Source of the DNA: Candidatus Trichorickettsia mobilis
GTDB lineage: Bacteria; Pseudomonadota; Alphaproteobacteria; Rickettsiales; Rickettsiaceae
Length of the DNA: 64,000 nt
Direction of reading: 5' to 3'
Assembly: GCF_963422225.1 (NCBI RefSeq)
Contig: NZ_OY728607.1
Coordinates: 806,001-870,000, forward strand
A program made the position numbers and the translations under genes. The notes under the pieces were generated by a model. It did not search any database. It saw nothing but the letters and a program-made list of their open reading frames with translations, and was not told where the DNA came from. Positions within the stretch are counted from its first letter, which is position 1. Every line of letters starts with the position of its first letter. Of this stretch, positions 10,639 through 19,177 are shown piece by piece.

Positions 10639-11875
10639 TAATATTTGCTACTTTGTAGTTACTACCTTCAGTGCTAGCGCTAGTTGGGCTTTCATTACCA
10701 TCAAACCTGTATAAAATTCCACAAGCGTCACTTGCTGAACACCAAAACTTAGATTTCGGCGGCTGAGTTATGCTGCTTGAAGGATTTTGATACTCTGAAG
10801 GAAAATTTTGCGGGAATCGATCACATATATATTTTACTTCTTCTGGTGGATGTACACTACTTCTTTTAATTACTTGACCTGATGGCAATTTATACTTTGA
10901 TTCTTCCATACTCCAGCTACCACTAGGACCGGCACATGTCATATTGGTTGAAATAGCAGAACTTTCTATATCCTTACCAGTTATAAAACCACTCGCATCA
11001 GACATATAAGCATAAGGACCAGTTTCTGTTTCCATTGCTGGATATACCGTTGCCTTAACCCAGTTCATTCTCTCGCCTATCTCTCCATGATTAAAACATG
11101 CACCAGAAGCCTTATATTCATCACAAAAAGTATCCCTCTCCCAATTATTCCTGCCCCAAATAAGCGAATCACAATCACAATCTTTTCGTAAATCACACTG
11201 AAAAGAACATTTCACCGGATATTTCACCCCATTATAAGGCGAATATCTACCACATATAGGACTGTATGTGGTATTACCATCAAAACAATTTACTGGTGGT
11301 TCAAGCTGTTTTGTAAAAATATTATATGCAGTAGTGTCTCCATTGTTACCTAAAGTCACTCGTATACGATCATTTCTATACATTTCAGTGATGTTCCGCC
11401 ATTCACCAAGTGTTGCGCTAAAAATTAATGGTGTTGCTTCTTCATCTTCAACTCGTGGGATTGCTATCTTTTGATTATTTTTATCTAAATTGCTAGAGGA
11501 ACCTAAATTATTCTTTGGTAAATATGCTTTGCAAAGAGAAACTTCTCCTTTGACTCTTAACTTGATAATTTGTCCAGATGAGACCGTCAAATTACTATTT
11601 AACCATTCGCCATAATGTAGCGGATCCTTAGTGATTATTGCTTTACCATCAGAATCAGTGCCACTAGTTGAAGTGTAGTTACTATCCGCCCGCAAAGTTA
11701 TGGTATTAGTAATACTATCTGCGCTAACTTTTTTTTGACCATCCATAGAATATCTTTGGAAACAACCATCGGTAATTTTAACACCACCTATAGTTGCAAG
11801 AATTGCCATAATTAAACATACAATTAAGGCAATAATTGCGGCACCAGCTAAAACTTTTAATAAACCTTGATTCAT
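10639..11875 (-). pseudogene. rvhB6c: rvhB6c, N-terminal part
   Basis: Start MNQGLLKVLAGAAIIALIVC with a signal/anchor helix, then a Cys-rich periplasmic region (CSFQCDLRKDCDCDSLIWG; DACGILYRFDG). After KVANI it enters IS copy C and the frame ends with an IS-encoded tail (RPLSKLIYQAPNYINQQLN) at 10580. It lies 15 bp downstream of rvhB6b. With the three other pieces and one copy of the 17-bp duplication it totals 3168 bp, exactly 1056 codons. Confidence 0.85.
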
Positions 11876-11890
11876 ATTTAACTTCTACTT

Positions 11891-13407
11891 TTAAGCCCCA
11901 CCGCCGCCACCGCCACCGCTACCGCCACCAATCTTATCCGACGCTTCTTCAGCACCGCCACCGCCACCTTCGCCACCACCTTCACCGCTACCGCTACCTT
12001 CTTTTTTATCGTCTTTTTTCGCTGATTCAGCTAATTCTTTAGCAGCTTGTGGGTCTCCCTGTGAAGCTTTTACCGCGTTTTTAATAAAATTAGCAGCCTT
12101 AATTGCTGTATCCACTACTTTCTGTGGGCTTGCAGTTACTGAATCCATAATCGGTCCACCGGTAATATCAGCAGCAAACTGACTAAACGATTTTGAGAAA
12201 TGGTAAAAAATATAGGTAAATACAAATACATAAACCATATTCACTAGTAATCCAAAAATATCTCTAATTGAATAAATTGGAAATAATATAACATTATACT
12301 TTTCCCATCCCTGACCAATATAATGTTTGAGTAACTTATATCCGGCACTATCTCTGCATTCAGTAGGATTACCTGCTGGTTCTCTTAACTCAAAAGTACT
12401 AAAATTAACACCACTTACTGTATAATCATGACGTTTAAATTGACAATTTTTATATATCGCCGAATCATACATCGTAAGTAGTAACGCTACAAACCCCGCC
12501 AATACTGCTGGCTGTAACGCACAAGACAACGTTACTTTCAACCATGAATCAAAATAACTCTTGGTCCGTTCAAATAAGGCCATGGTAATAAATATAGGCG
12601 AAATATAAGCCATAACATATAACGTAATTAAACATACTAGATAACTAGTAATGAATTGTAACATGATAGAAGTAAATATGATGACAAACACCAAGCCACA
12701 AATGACAATAATAATGTTACCAGCCATAAAGAAACCAAACATTACTGCGAAAAACGTCAAACCACCAACTGTTTTTAAAGCTTTTGTTCCATCTTTACCA
12801 GAAGACCCTAACTGTATTGCATTTCCAGAGTCACCTGACGATGAATTAGAACCTGATAAAGAATCTAAAACTGTAGACATATTATATAATAGCTGCATCC
12901 CAAGATAATAACCTATTCGACAGTCTATAGCATCCCATAATGCAAAATACTTATAGCCTTTTTCATACTTTGATTGATCAAATTCACATAAACCTTTTGA
13001 ACCACCACTGCTAAAAACTATATAAGCAAAATCAGAAGTAGCACTGGTTAAAAATGGTAAAGCGAATTCTACCATCCCGTTTTTAGTAGTTAATTTACCT
13101 TCTTTAAAAAAGGCTGGACCAAGTCCTACTGCAAAATAACTGATAAATAGAAACTTCAATATAAACATTGCTACTTTGTCTAAATTGGCATATTCATGAT
13201 TTAGCACTACTTTAAAACCATAAAATATTACATATATAATCAAAGCTGCACGAATAGATGTTTTTAAAGCCTCTTGAAAAGTTGCAAATGGACTAAGCGA
13301 AGTTAAAGTTACTTTAGTTCCAGGTTTACAAGTGTTATATTGAAAAAACACCTTATCTAGCGTTTCTTTTAAACAACTTACTGCCACCCCAGAAAAATTA
13401 AATAATA
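11891..13407 (-). pseudogene. rvhB6b: rvhB6b, C-terminal part (membrane domain)
   Basis: Holds the VirB6 membrane core (about six hydrophobic segments, including AALIIYVIFYGFKVV and YVMAYISPIFITMALFERTK) and a low-complexity tail ending in DKIGGGSGGGG. The same DKIGG motif occurs in the rvhB6a tail. Excision of copy D joins SQSL to LFNFSGVAVSCLKET in frame, so the apparent GTG start (13387) is only the first start-like codon after the insertion. The rebuilt gene is 756 codons. Confidence 0.85.
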
Positions 13408-14313
13408 GACCTCTTTCGAAACTGGACTAAATATGTTATAAAGTCGAATTTACTTAATTTAGAACTATATGAGATATAAAAATTTAAGCATTTTATCGGA
13501 AGAGCATTTTAGAAGATTAACAGGGGTAAGAAATAGTACATTTGAAAAGATGGTAGGGATTTTAAAGACAGAGAAACAAATAAATAGGAGGTACCAAGGT
13601 GGCAGAAGAGCTAGTCTTAGTATGGAAGACAGCCTATTAATGACACTTGAATATTTAAGGGAATACCGTACCTATTTTCATATAGCTAAGAATTATGGAG
13701 TTAGCGAAAGCAGTGCATTTAAAACAATTCGTTTTGTTGAAGACACTCTAATAAAACATCCGGATTTTGCTCTTCCAGGTAAGAAGGCTCTAGTTAAAAG
13801 CGGTATGGAGTATGAATTAGTTTTAATAGATGCTACAGAAAGCCCTATAGAGCGACCCCAAAAAAACAGAAATACTATTACTCAGGTAAAAAGAAAAGAC
13901 ATACGTTAAAGACTCAAATAGTAGTAGATAAGAAAAGCAAACGAGTCATATGCACTTCTTTTTCCAATGGTAAGCGTCATGATTTTAAATTATTTAAAGA
14001 ATCAAGAACCCATATACTGCCTGAGGTTAAAGTGATTACTGATACTGGTTATCAAGGCTTACAGAAGATTCATACAAATTCTGAGCTACCAAAGAAAAAG
14101 AGTAAAAAGAATGCTTTAACTAAAGAAGATAAGAAAAATAATAGAAGTTTAGCAAGTGACAGAGTATTAAATGAAAATGTTATCGGTGATAAATTATGTT
14201 AAAGCGTTTTAAAATAATTGCATCGAAATAGACGCAAAAGATTTGGTCTTAGGTTCAATTTAATTGCTGGTTTATATAATTGGGAGCTTGGTAAATGAGT
14301 TTCGAAAGAGGTC
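13408..14313 (+). mobile_element. IS5-family element, copy D (defective variant), in rvhB6b
   Basis: 906 bp, same termini and TA duplication, opposite in orientation to rvhB6b. Compared with copies A-C, eight bases (GATAAAT type) are missing after ATAATTGC and a similar 8-mer is present about 30 bp upstream after ATCGGT, leaving total length unchanged. Copy E has the same change. Confidence 0.92.
13469..14202 (+). pseudogene. IS5-family transposase, copy D (truncated ORF B)
   Basis: ORF A (13469-13909) and the frameshift site match copy C, but ORF B reads VIGDKLC and stops at 14200-14202, losing about the last 38 residues including the basic RNRRKRFGLRFN segment. The acidic triad is before the stop. 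The truncated protein is probably inactive; the element could still be moved by transposase from intact copies. Confidence 0.85.
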
Positions 14314-15066
14314 TAATGATTGACTCTTGGAAGCGCCATAACATGATTGCCCTATAGTTTTACAAGTATTATCCTCTGGAGCAGGTGGTGGTGGTGGAAG
14401 TTTTGTTTGTTTACAAGCTATAGGTAAGCTACCACGCGAGGTAGGCATAGTTAAACATATTATTGTCTCTAGTTGTCGAACGGTTAATACCATGTCTTTT
14501 AACACAGGACTTCCACCCAATTCTGAATTAGTATTCATACTACCAAGCGTTCTAGAATCACCGACTTTCATGGTAATGGGATTGCAAATTGGTGTCGCAC
14601 CAGTAGCATTCTTTAAACAAAATGTAAAATCAGAATTATTAACATCACATGCATCTTCTACATATGCAGTCATATCAATATTACCAATTAAGTGCCCATA
14701 TGCAGTATTAGCACGCAGATCATTATCAAGATTAGATGCGGGAATTGTCGTACATGAATCACCAAAATTAGCAAAAACCTCGCAAGACAGCATCAGCAAT
14801 ATGATCACCAGCAAAAATTTTATATGTAACAACCAACAAAAAGGCTTAGTAACAAACTCACGTAGAATGTCACCCTCGCATCCACTGTTATCCGAATACA
14901 CGATGTCATCTGAACACCCACTGTCATCCCGAACTTGTTTCGGGATCTCCGGAATAATATTGTGCGTTCGAGTGACAGTGGACGCAAAGATAGTGAGCGC
15001 CGGAATGACAATGTATCGCAGGGATGGCATCGAATAAGTAACCTTATGTTTTATCACCACCTTCAC
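14314..15066 (-). pseudogene. rvhB6b: rvhB6b, N-terminal part, with in-frame palindromic insert
   Basis: Begins MKVVIKHKVTY, overlapping the rvhB6a end by 23 bp. A normal signal segment (FLLVIILLMLSCEVFANFG) does not come until about residue 83. The residues between, including IPEIPKQVRDDSGC, are the translation of a P4 palindromic element. The mature part has paired Cys and a Pro-rich stretch (KLPPPPPAPEDN) before the IS. The displaced signal makes the true start uncertain; a TTG just before the hydrophobic segment (about 14830) is an alternative. Confidence 0.8.
14868..15012. repeat. P4 palindromic element in frame inside rvhB6b
   Basis: Contains the core CCCGAACTTGTTTCGGG with flanking CACTGTCAT / GTGACAGTGGACGC inverted segments. 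Related copies lie at 30386-30452, about 37795-37905 and, degraded, at about 54706-54745. It is read through without a stop and adds roughly 50 residues ahead of the signal segment. Confidence 0.75.
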
Positions 15067-18000
15067 CCTGATTTACGTTTGATTCTTTCGACTGATTTAA
15101 ATCCTCTTTCTCTTTATCTTGATTTTCCTGAGATTCTGGCGCATTATTTTCTACAATAGTATCTTTTCTTTCTACAGTTTTTGATAATGACTCATCATCT
15201 TTGGTTGGTGCTTGTGTACTACTATCTTTTTCAGGCACTGATGAACTTTTCTTATCAACGCCGTCGACGTTATTACTACTATTTAAATTACCGAATTGCT
15301 TTAATTTTTCATCGATACTCCCTTCAGTTCTTTGTACAGAACCAAATAATTCCATAGCACCACCACCTTTATTAACATTACTATTTAGATCCTGGGCGCT
15401 ATTTTGAGTAGGACTCATGGTAGATTTAACATCTTGTGTAGTTTGTGGTTTTACCACGCCCCCGCCACCACCCAGTTTTTGTTCCGGCTTTAATTCACTT
15501 AAGACACTAGCATTGATTTTAGCGATTTCTGCCTTTTGTGTTCCAGAAAACATTGATTCGATATTTTTAGCATAAGCTTCCTGGTGTCCATTCATCTTAT
15601 CATTATTCATAGTATTTCTGAGTGCTGCTTCATATACTGACTTCACCTTAGCAAATTTTTTCTCTTCACTGGAAAAAGCCACATATCTTGAAAACTCTGA
15701 TTTAGAAAAGCCAGTAAGCTTATCAGAGTCAATATTACGATCGCTAAAGAATTTCTCTAGATTTTCTCTAACCTCAGCTGTCTCTAGCTTCCTCATTGGC
15801 CCAGTATCGGCAACTGAAATATTTTGTTGTTGTACCTCAGTTTCTGATGATCTATTAGCATTTTGAGATCCAGTACCAGTATTTCCTCCAGAACCACTTT
15901 CAGTTTCACCACCAACATTTTCATTTGCGCTTCCACCACCGCCGCCAACATTACCACCAATCTTATCTCCGCCACCGCTGCCACCACCACCACCACCGCC
16001 AATATTTCCACCAATCTTATCGCCACCACCGCCGCTACCACCGCCAACATTACCACCAATCTTATCGCCAGCACCACCACCAGCGCCACCTCTCCCAGCA
16101 CCGCCAGCACCACCTTTCATTGCCCCACCAACCGCACCAATAGCCGCCATTCCTGCTTTAAATATCGCTTGCGGTTTTATGGTAACCGCACTGAGAGAAA
16201 CTCCTTCAGTCATATCCGCAGCAAATTCCGACAATTGCGCGCTAAAGTGGTACATCAAGTACAAAGTAAAACAAGCCGTAATTAATGCCAACACTAAATC
16301 TTTGATCTTTTCAAATAGCACCTTAGGCGAAATAAAAAACATTGCTGGTGAAAAAGTAATTGCACTTAAGAACTGAAATTTTGCCATATAATCATCAGTG
16401 CCACTTTGGGGTTTTACCATTTCTTCAACTGAAGATTTACCAAAATCGTACATAGCAGCTATGGGATTATTTAGCATAAACCCTAAGCTGTTTTTACATC
16501 CCTTAGCTTCATCGCCATCCTCACCACCATCATAACTAGCCCAATTGTTGCTAACGTAAAATATCCTTGTTTGTCGATCATTACTTTTTAAATCCTTTGA
16601 ATCATACCTACAACTTCCATAAAAGCCAAAATCATAGACTGAAAACATCGTAACCATAAAAGTTGTTACTACCATAGGTTGCAACATAAATGATATCATT
16701 AGCTTTACCCAGCCATCAAAATAACCTCTAGTATATTGAAATAACAACATCGGTACAAATAATGGCGCCAACACTCCAAGGATTACTATTGAAATCATAC
16801 AAATCACAGTGGCATTAACCATATAAGCACCAACTGAAATCACTAATAATGGGTACATTAAAGCAAGAGATACTAAAGTCATATTCCCAGTTATTACCGC
16901 TGGAATTAGTAAATAATAATATGGTGGTACCGAAAAGCTAAAGAAATCAAAATTTTTAAAATCATGAGTACGAGCTTGATTCTCTACTATCATAGTTTGG
17001 ATAAAATCTAGTCCTAGATAATGACTTACTCTACAATCTAAAGCGTCCCACAAAGCAAGATGCTCAAGACCTTTTGCATAACTCATATCAAACTTACATA
17101 ATTCAGAAGGAGAAGCATTCATGATCCAACTCGCCATTTGATTCATCCCACCAAGTAAAAACGGGAATGCCCACTGAATCATTCCATCCAACCTGCCATA
17201 GTCTGAAGCACTATAAGGCTGAATATTGATTCCTACTGAAAAATATGTAACAAAAATAACCTTTACGACAAAATTGACAAATTCGGCTTTTGGCGGCACA
17301 TTTCCTGTCAATAAAATTTTAAATCCAAAGAAAATCACATATATGGTTAAAAAAGCAGTAACAGTTTTATGCATGTTTCGTTGAAACTTAAAAAATGAAC
17401 TAGTTTCCCGCTTAGATGAATTCACTACCGACTTAATATCATCAAAAGTACAAACGTCACTACTTGCTAGCAAACGAGTAGCCATCTCTCGAATACATTC
17501 GATTAATGGACCAGAGATAATTACGGCAGTTTTAGAATTATTATACGCTCTTTGGTAACAACCGCCAGTATTACTACATTTCATTAACGCCATATCATCT
17601 TCAGCAGTATACAAAGAGCCAGATTGGTTTAAATCCATAAAGCTTGCATAAATTGATTGAGGATATGGTTCTTTTATATATTTACAACCTACTGGTATCC
17701 AACCACTAAATGCCTTAGTTGCAACACATAATTTATCATTCTCTCTTATCACCTTCCATGGAAACCAAGGCACTATCCCAATATCAATCATGTCACCTGA
17801 AGCATCTTCCTCTGTATTACTAAAATCTTCGTGGTAAGATAATTTTGGAAAATCCCATGATTTTTTGATATCCTCCCATGGACTTTTACCAGTAAACATT
17901 GACGCAGCAATGGCAATTGCAGATTTCGCTACCGCTTTCACACGAACTACAGCTAATTTAGTATTGCTACATACCGCAAAACTTAATTTTAGCTTGGTCT

Positions 18001-18535
18001 TTGGATCATCAGGTTTGCTTGGATTGGTTGAATCTCTTGCAAGCCTTGGGTCTATTCGATTTGGACGCTCACAAGCGTTTTTAAGAAATGGTATACCAGT
18101 ATCACTAAGATCTGTTTCATTCATTTTTAAACGCAGCACTGAATTAGCATAAAGACCAGGTGACAAAATATTAGCCACCATAAAAGAAAAAAATGAAGCC
18201 GGAATACAAGTATGTGAGAATTCTGAACGCAGCAAATCTCCAACTCCTTGAGTCTCACAGGTAAGACCTGTAAGAACATCAATAATTGAATCCATAATAT
18301 CTTTTGCGTCTGCTTTTTGTACATTACTCAAATTTACTACAGCAATTATCAACAACGCTGACACAATTTTAGATAAGCTGGAATATACAAGTTGCATTAG
18401 ATCTCTTGCATGACCCATAAATAAATGAAAGATTTTTAGGAAAAATTGACTTGGCCGCCCTAGCATATATAGCCAAGAACACTTATGTAATGACAAAATC
18501 AGTTTATGCAGAAGGATTATATCACGTATTGTCAT
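15044..18535 (-). CDS. rvhB6a: RvhB6a, VirB6-like T4SS channel protein (intact)
   Basis: 1163-residue protein, the only VirB6 paralogue in this window without an obvious lesion. Architecture: N-terminal hydrophobic segment (SALLIIAVVNL, about residues 59-70), a large Cys-containing periplasmic region, a membrane core with about six segments in the middle, then a long cytoplasmic or surface tail of more than 350 residues. The tail begins with Gly-rich DKIGGN repeats and continues as a charged Asn/Glu/Lys-rich region ending GEGGDKT. VirB6 proteins are polytopic channel components; the extended tails are typical of Rickettsiales. The start is uncertain: Met40 (18418, MGHARDLMQ) gives a better signal sequence. 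It is the first of the rvhB6 paralogues after rvhB4. Confidence 0.87.
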   Translation of the reverse strand: MTIRDIILLHKLILSLHKCSWLYMLGRPSQFFLKIFHLFMGHARDLMQLVYSSLSKIVSALLIIAVVNLSNVQKADAKDIMDSIIDVLTGLTCETQGVGDLLRSEFSHTCIPASFFSFMVANILSPGLYANSVLRLKMNETDLSDTGIPFLKNACERPNRIDPRLARDSTNPSKPDDPKTKLKLSFAVCSNTKLAVVRVKAVAKSAIAIAASMFTGKSPWEDIKKSWDFPKLSYHEDFSNTEEDASGDMIDIGIVPWFPWKVIRENDKLCVATKAFSGWIPVGCKYIKEPYPQSIYASFMDLNQSGSLYTAEDDMALMKCSNTGGCYQRAYNNSKTAVIISGPLIECIREMATRLLASSDVCTFDDIKSVVNSSKRETSSFFKFQRNMHKTVTAFLTIYVIFFGFKILLTGNVPPKAEFVNFVVKVIFVTYFSVGINIQPYSASDYGRLDGMIQWAFPFLLGGMNQMASWIMNASPSELCKFDMSYAKGLEHLALWDALDCRVSHYLGLDFIQTMIVENQARTHDFKNFDFFSFSVPPYYYLLIPAVITGNMTLVSLALMYPLLVISVGAYMVNATVICMISIVILGVLAPLFVPMLLFQYTRGYFDGWVKLMISFMLQPMVVTTFMVTMFSVYDFGFYGSCRYDSKDLKSNDRQTRIFYVSNNWASYDGGEDGDEAKGCKNSLGFMLNNPIAAMYDFGKSSVEEMVKPQSGTDDYMAKFQFLSAITFSPAMFFISPKVLFEKIKDLVLALITACFTLYLMYHFSAQLSEFAADMTEGVSLSAVTIKPQAIFKAGMAAIGAVGGAMKGGAGGAGRGGAGGGAGDKIGGNVGGGSGGGGDKIGGNIGGGGGGGSGGGDKIGGNVGGGGGSANENVGGETESGSGGNTGTGSQNANRSSETEVQQQNISVADTGPMRKLETAEVRENLEKFFSDRNIDSDKLTGFSKSEFSRYVAFSSEEKKFAKVKSVYEAALRNTMNNDKMNGHQEAYAKNIESMFSGTQKAEIAKINASVLSELKPEQKLGGGGGVVKPQTTQDVKSTMSPTQNSAQDLNSNVNKGGGAMELFGSVQRTEGSIDEKLKQFGNLNSSNNVDGVDKKSSSVPEKDSSTQAPTKDDESLSKTVERKDTIVENNAPESQENQDKEKEDLNQSKESNVNQGEGGDKT
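15922..16110 (-). repeat. Gly-rich DKIGG coding repeats in rvhB6a
   Basis: Imperfect coding tandem repeats translating to GGAGDKIGGNVGGG, GGDKIGGNIGGGGG and GGGDKIGGNVGGGG. The unit is related to the DKIGGGSGGGG end of rvhB6b (about 11895-11945). Likely a flexible linker and a hotspot for length variation. Confidence 0.8.
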
Positions 18536-18836
18536 GACACCTTAATAAAGAGCTTCGTATGGTGAATTTTATAGCAAGACTAGACTTCTTATCTATGTCT
18601 ACTCTCGCAAACAATTGTGTCACACTGTTTGCACAGCAAAGATCACTAAGGTTTTGACGCTGAATTTCAGGCCGGGCTTGCGCATGCAGATTTACCTTGA
18701 GCACAAATGAGCCGCACAAAATTTGGTGTCTTGAAGCTATATTGTAAAACATTTGTTTCCTTTACGTAAATACAACAAGCGTAAACGCGTAATAAACCCA
18801 AAGCAATTCTGTTGTCAATTGCTTCTCAGGAGCTAT

Positions 18837-18951
18837 ATAGCAAAGCCAGTTGGACTATGGTACGTTAATCTCAGAGTGAGGTAGATTACTTTGTTGCGCA
18901 CAGCTGAGACGCAGCATATTTGATGTACCATAATTCAACTGGAGAAGCTAT
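18837..18951. repeat. P1 palindromic element, copy 1
   Basis: About 115 bp with long terminal inverted arms: left ATAGCAAAGCCAGTTGGA, right TCAACTGGAGAAGCTAT, with TATGGTACGT next to the left arm and an imperfect partner near the right. The centre (TTACTTTGTTGCGCACAGC) is shared with three other copies. It lies in the rvhB4-rvhB6a gap. Confidence 0.85.
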
Positions 18952-19019
18952 AGTGAACAAGTTTTTACTTGATCTTTATCCATAAAATTCCTCATCTCCA
19001 TCAAGGTATAATAGTGAGA

Positions 19020-19168
19020 GTTCAATAGACTGTGTCACAAACCATCGCTTTATTAAGCAAAACAATCCAGGAAAAAAGCTGGCAGCGCTTAATTAAATTG
19101 CCACGCGAACCAGAGATTCGCTCAGCTCAGACGTGCTTTACTTACTTAATTAACACAGTTTGTTGAAC
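19020..19168. repeat. P3 palindromic element, copy 1
   Basis: Ends GTTCAATAGACTGTGTCA and TTAACACAGTTTGTTGAAC form an imperfect inverted repeat. The interior has an AACAATCCAGGAAAAAAG segment like the other palindromic families. Copy 2 is at 22359-22515. Confidence 0.75.
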
Positions 19169-19177
19169 AAACTCATA

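Larger units (their letters stand above)
18536..19177. other. Gene-free interval between rvhB4 and rvhB6a filled by repeats
   Basis: 642 bp with no convincing gene. It contains a P1 element (18837-18951) and a P3 element (19020-19168). The part next to rvhB6a (18540-18780) shows no feature I can name; a 76-codon frame there (18522-18752) has no start signal or recognisable content. In related genomes rvhB4 and rvhB6a are close, so the gap is probably mostly inserted repeats. Confidence 0.65.

Noticed and set aside
14492-15037. 181-codon plus-strand frame opposite rvhB6b
   Set aside because: Shadow of the rvhB6b N-terminus and its palindromic insert; no independent evidence.
15922-16110. CRISPR-like spacing
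   Set aside because: The repeats are coding Gly-rich units without spacers; no cas gene anywhere in the window.
15863-16285. Thr/His-rich plus-strand frames opposite rvhB6a
   Set aside because: Translation of the reverse of the Gly-rich repeat; low complexity only.
18522-18752. 76-codon frame upstream of rvhB6a
   Set aside because: No start signal, no recognisable content, lies in a repeat-rich gap.
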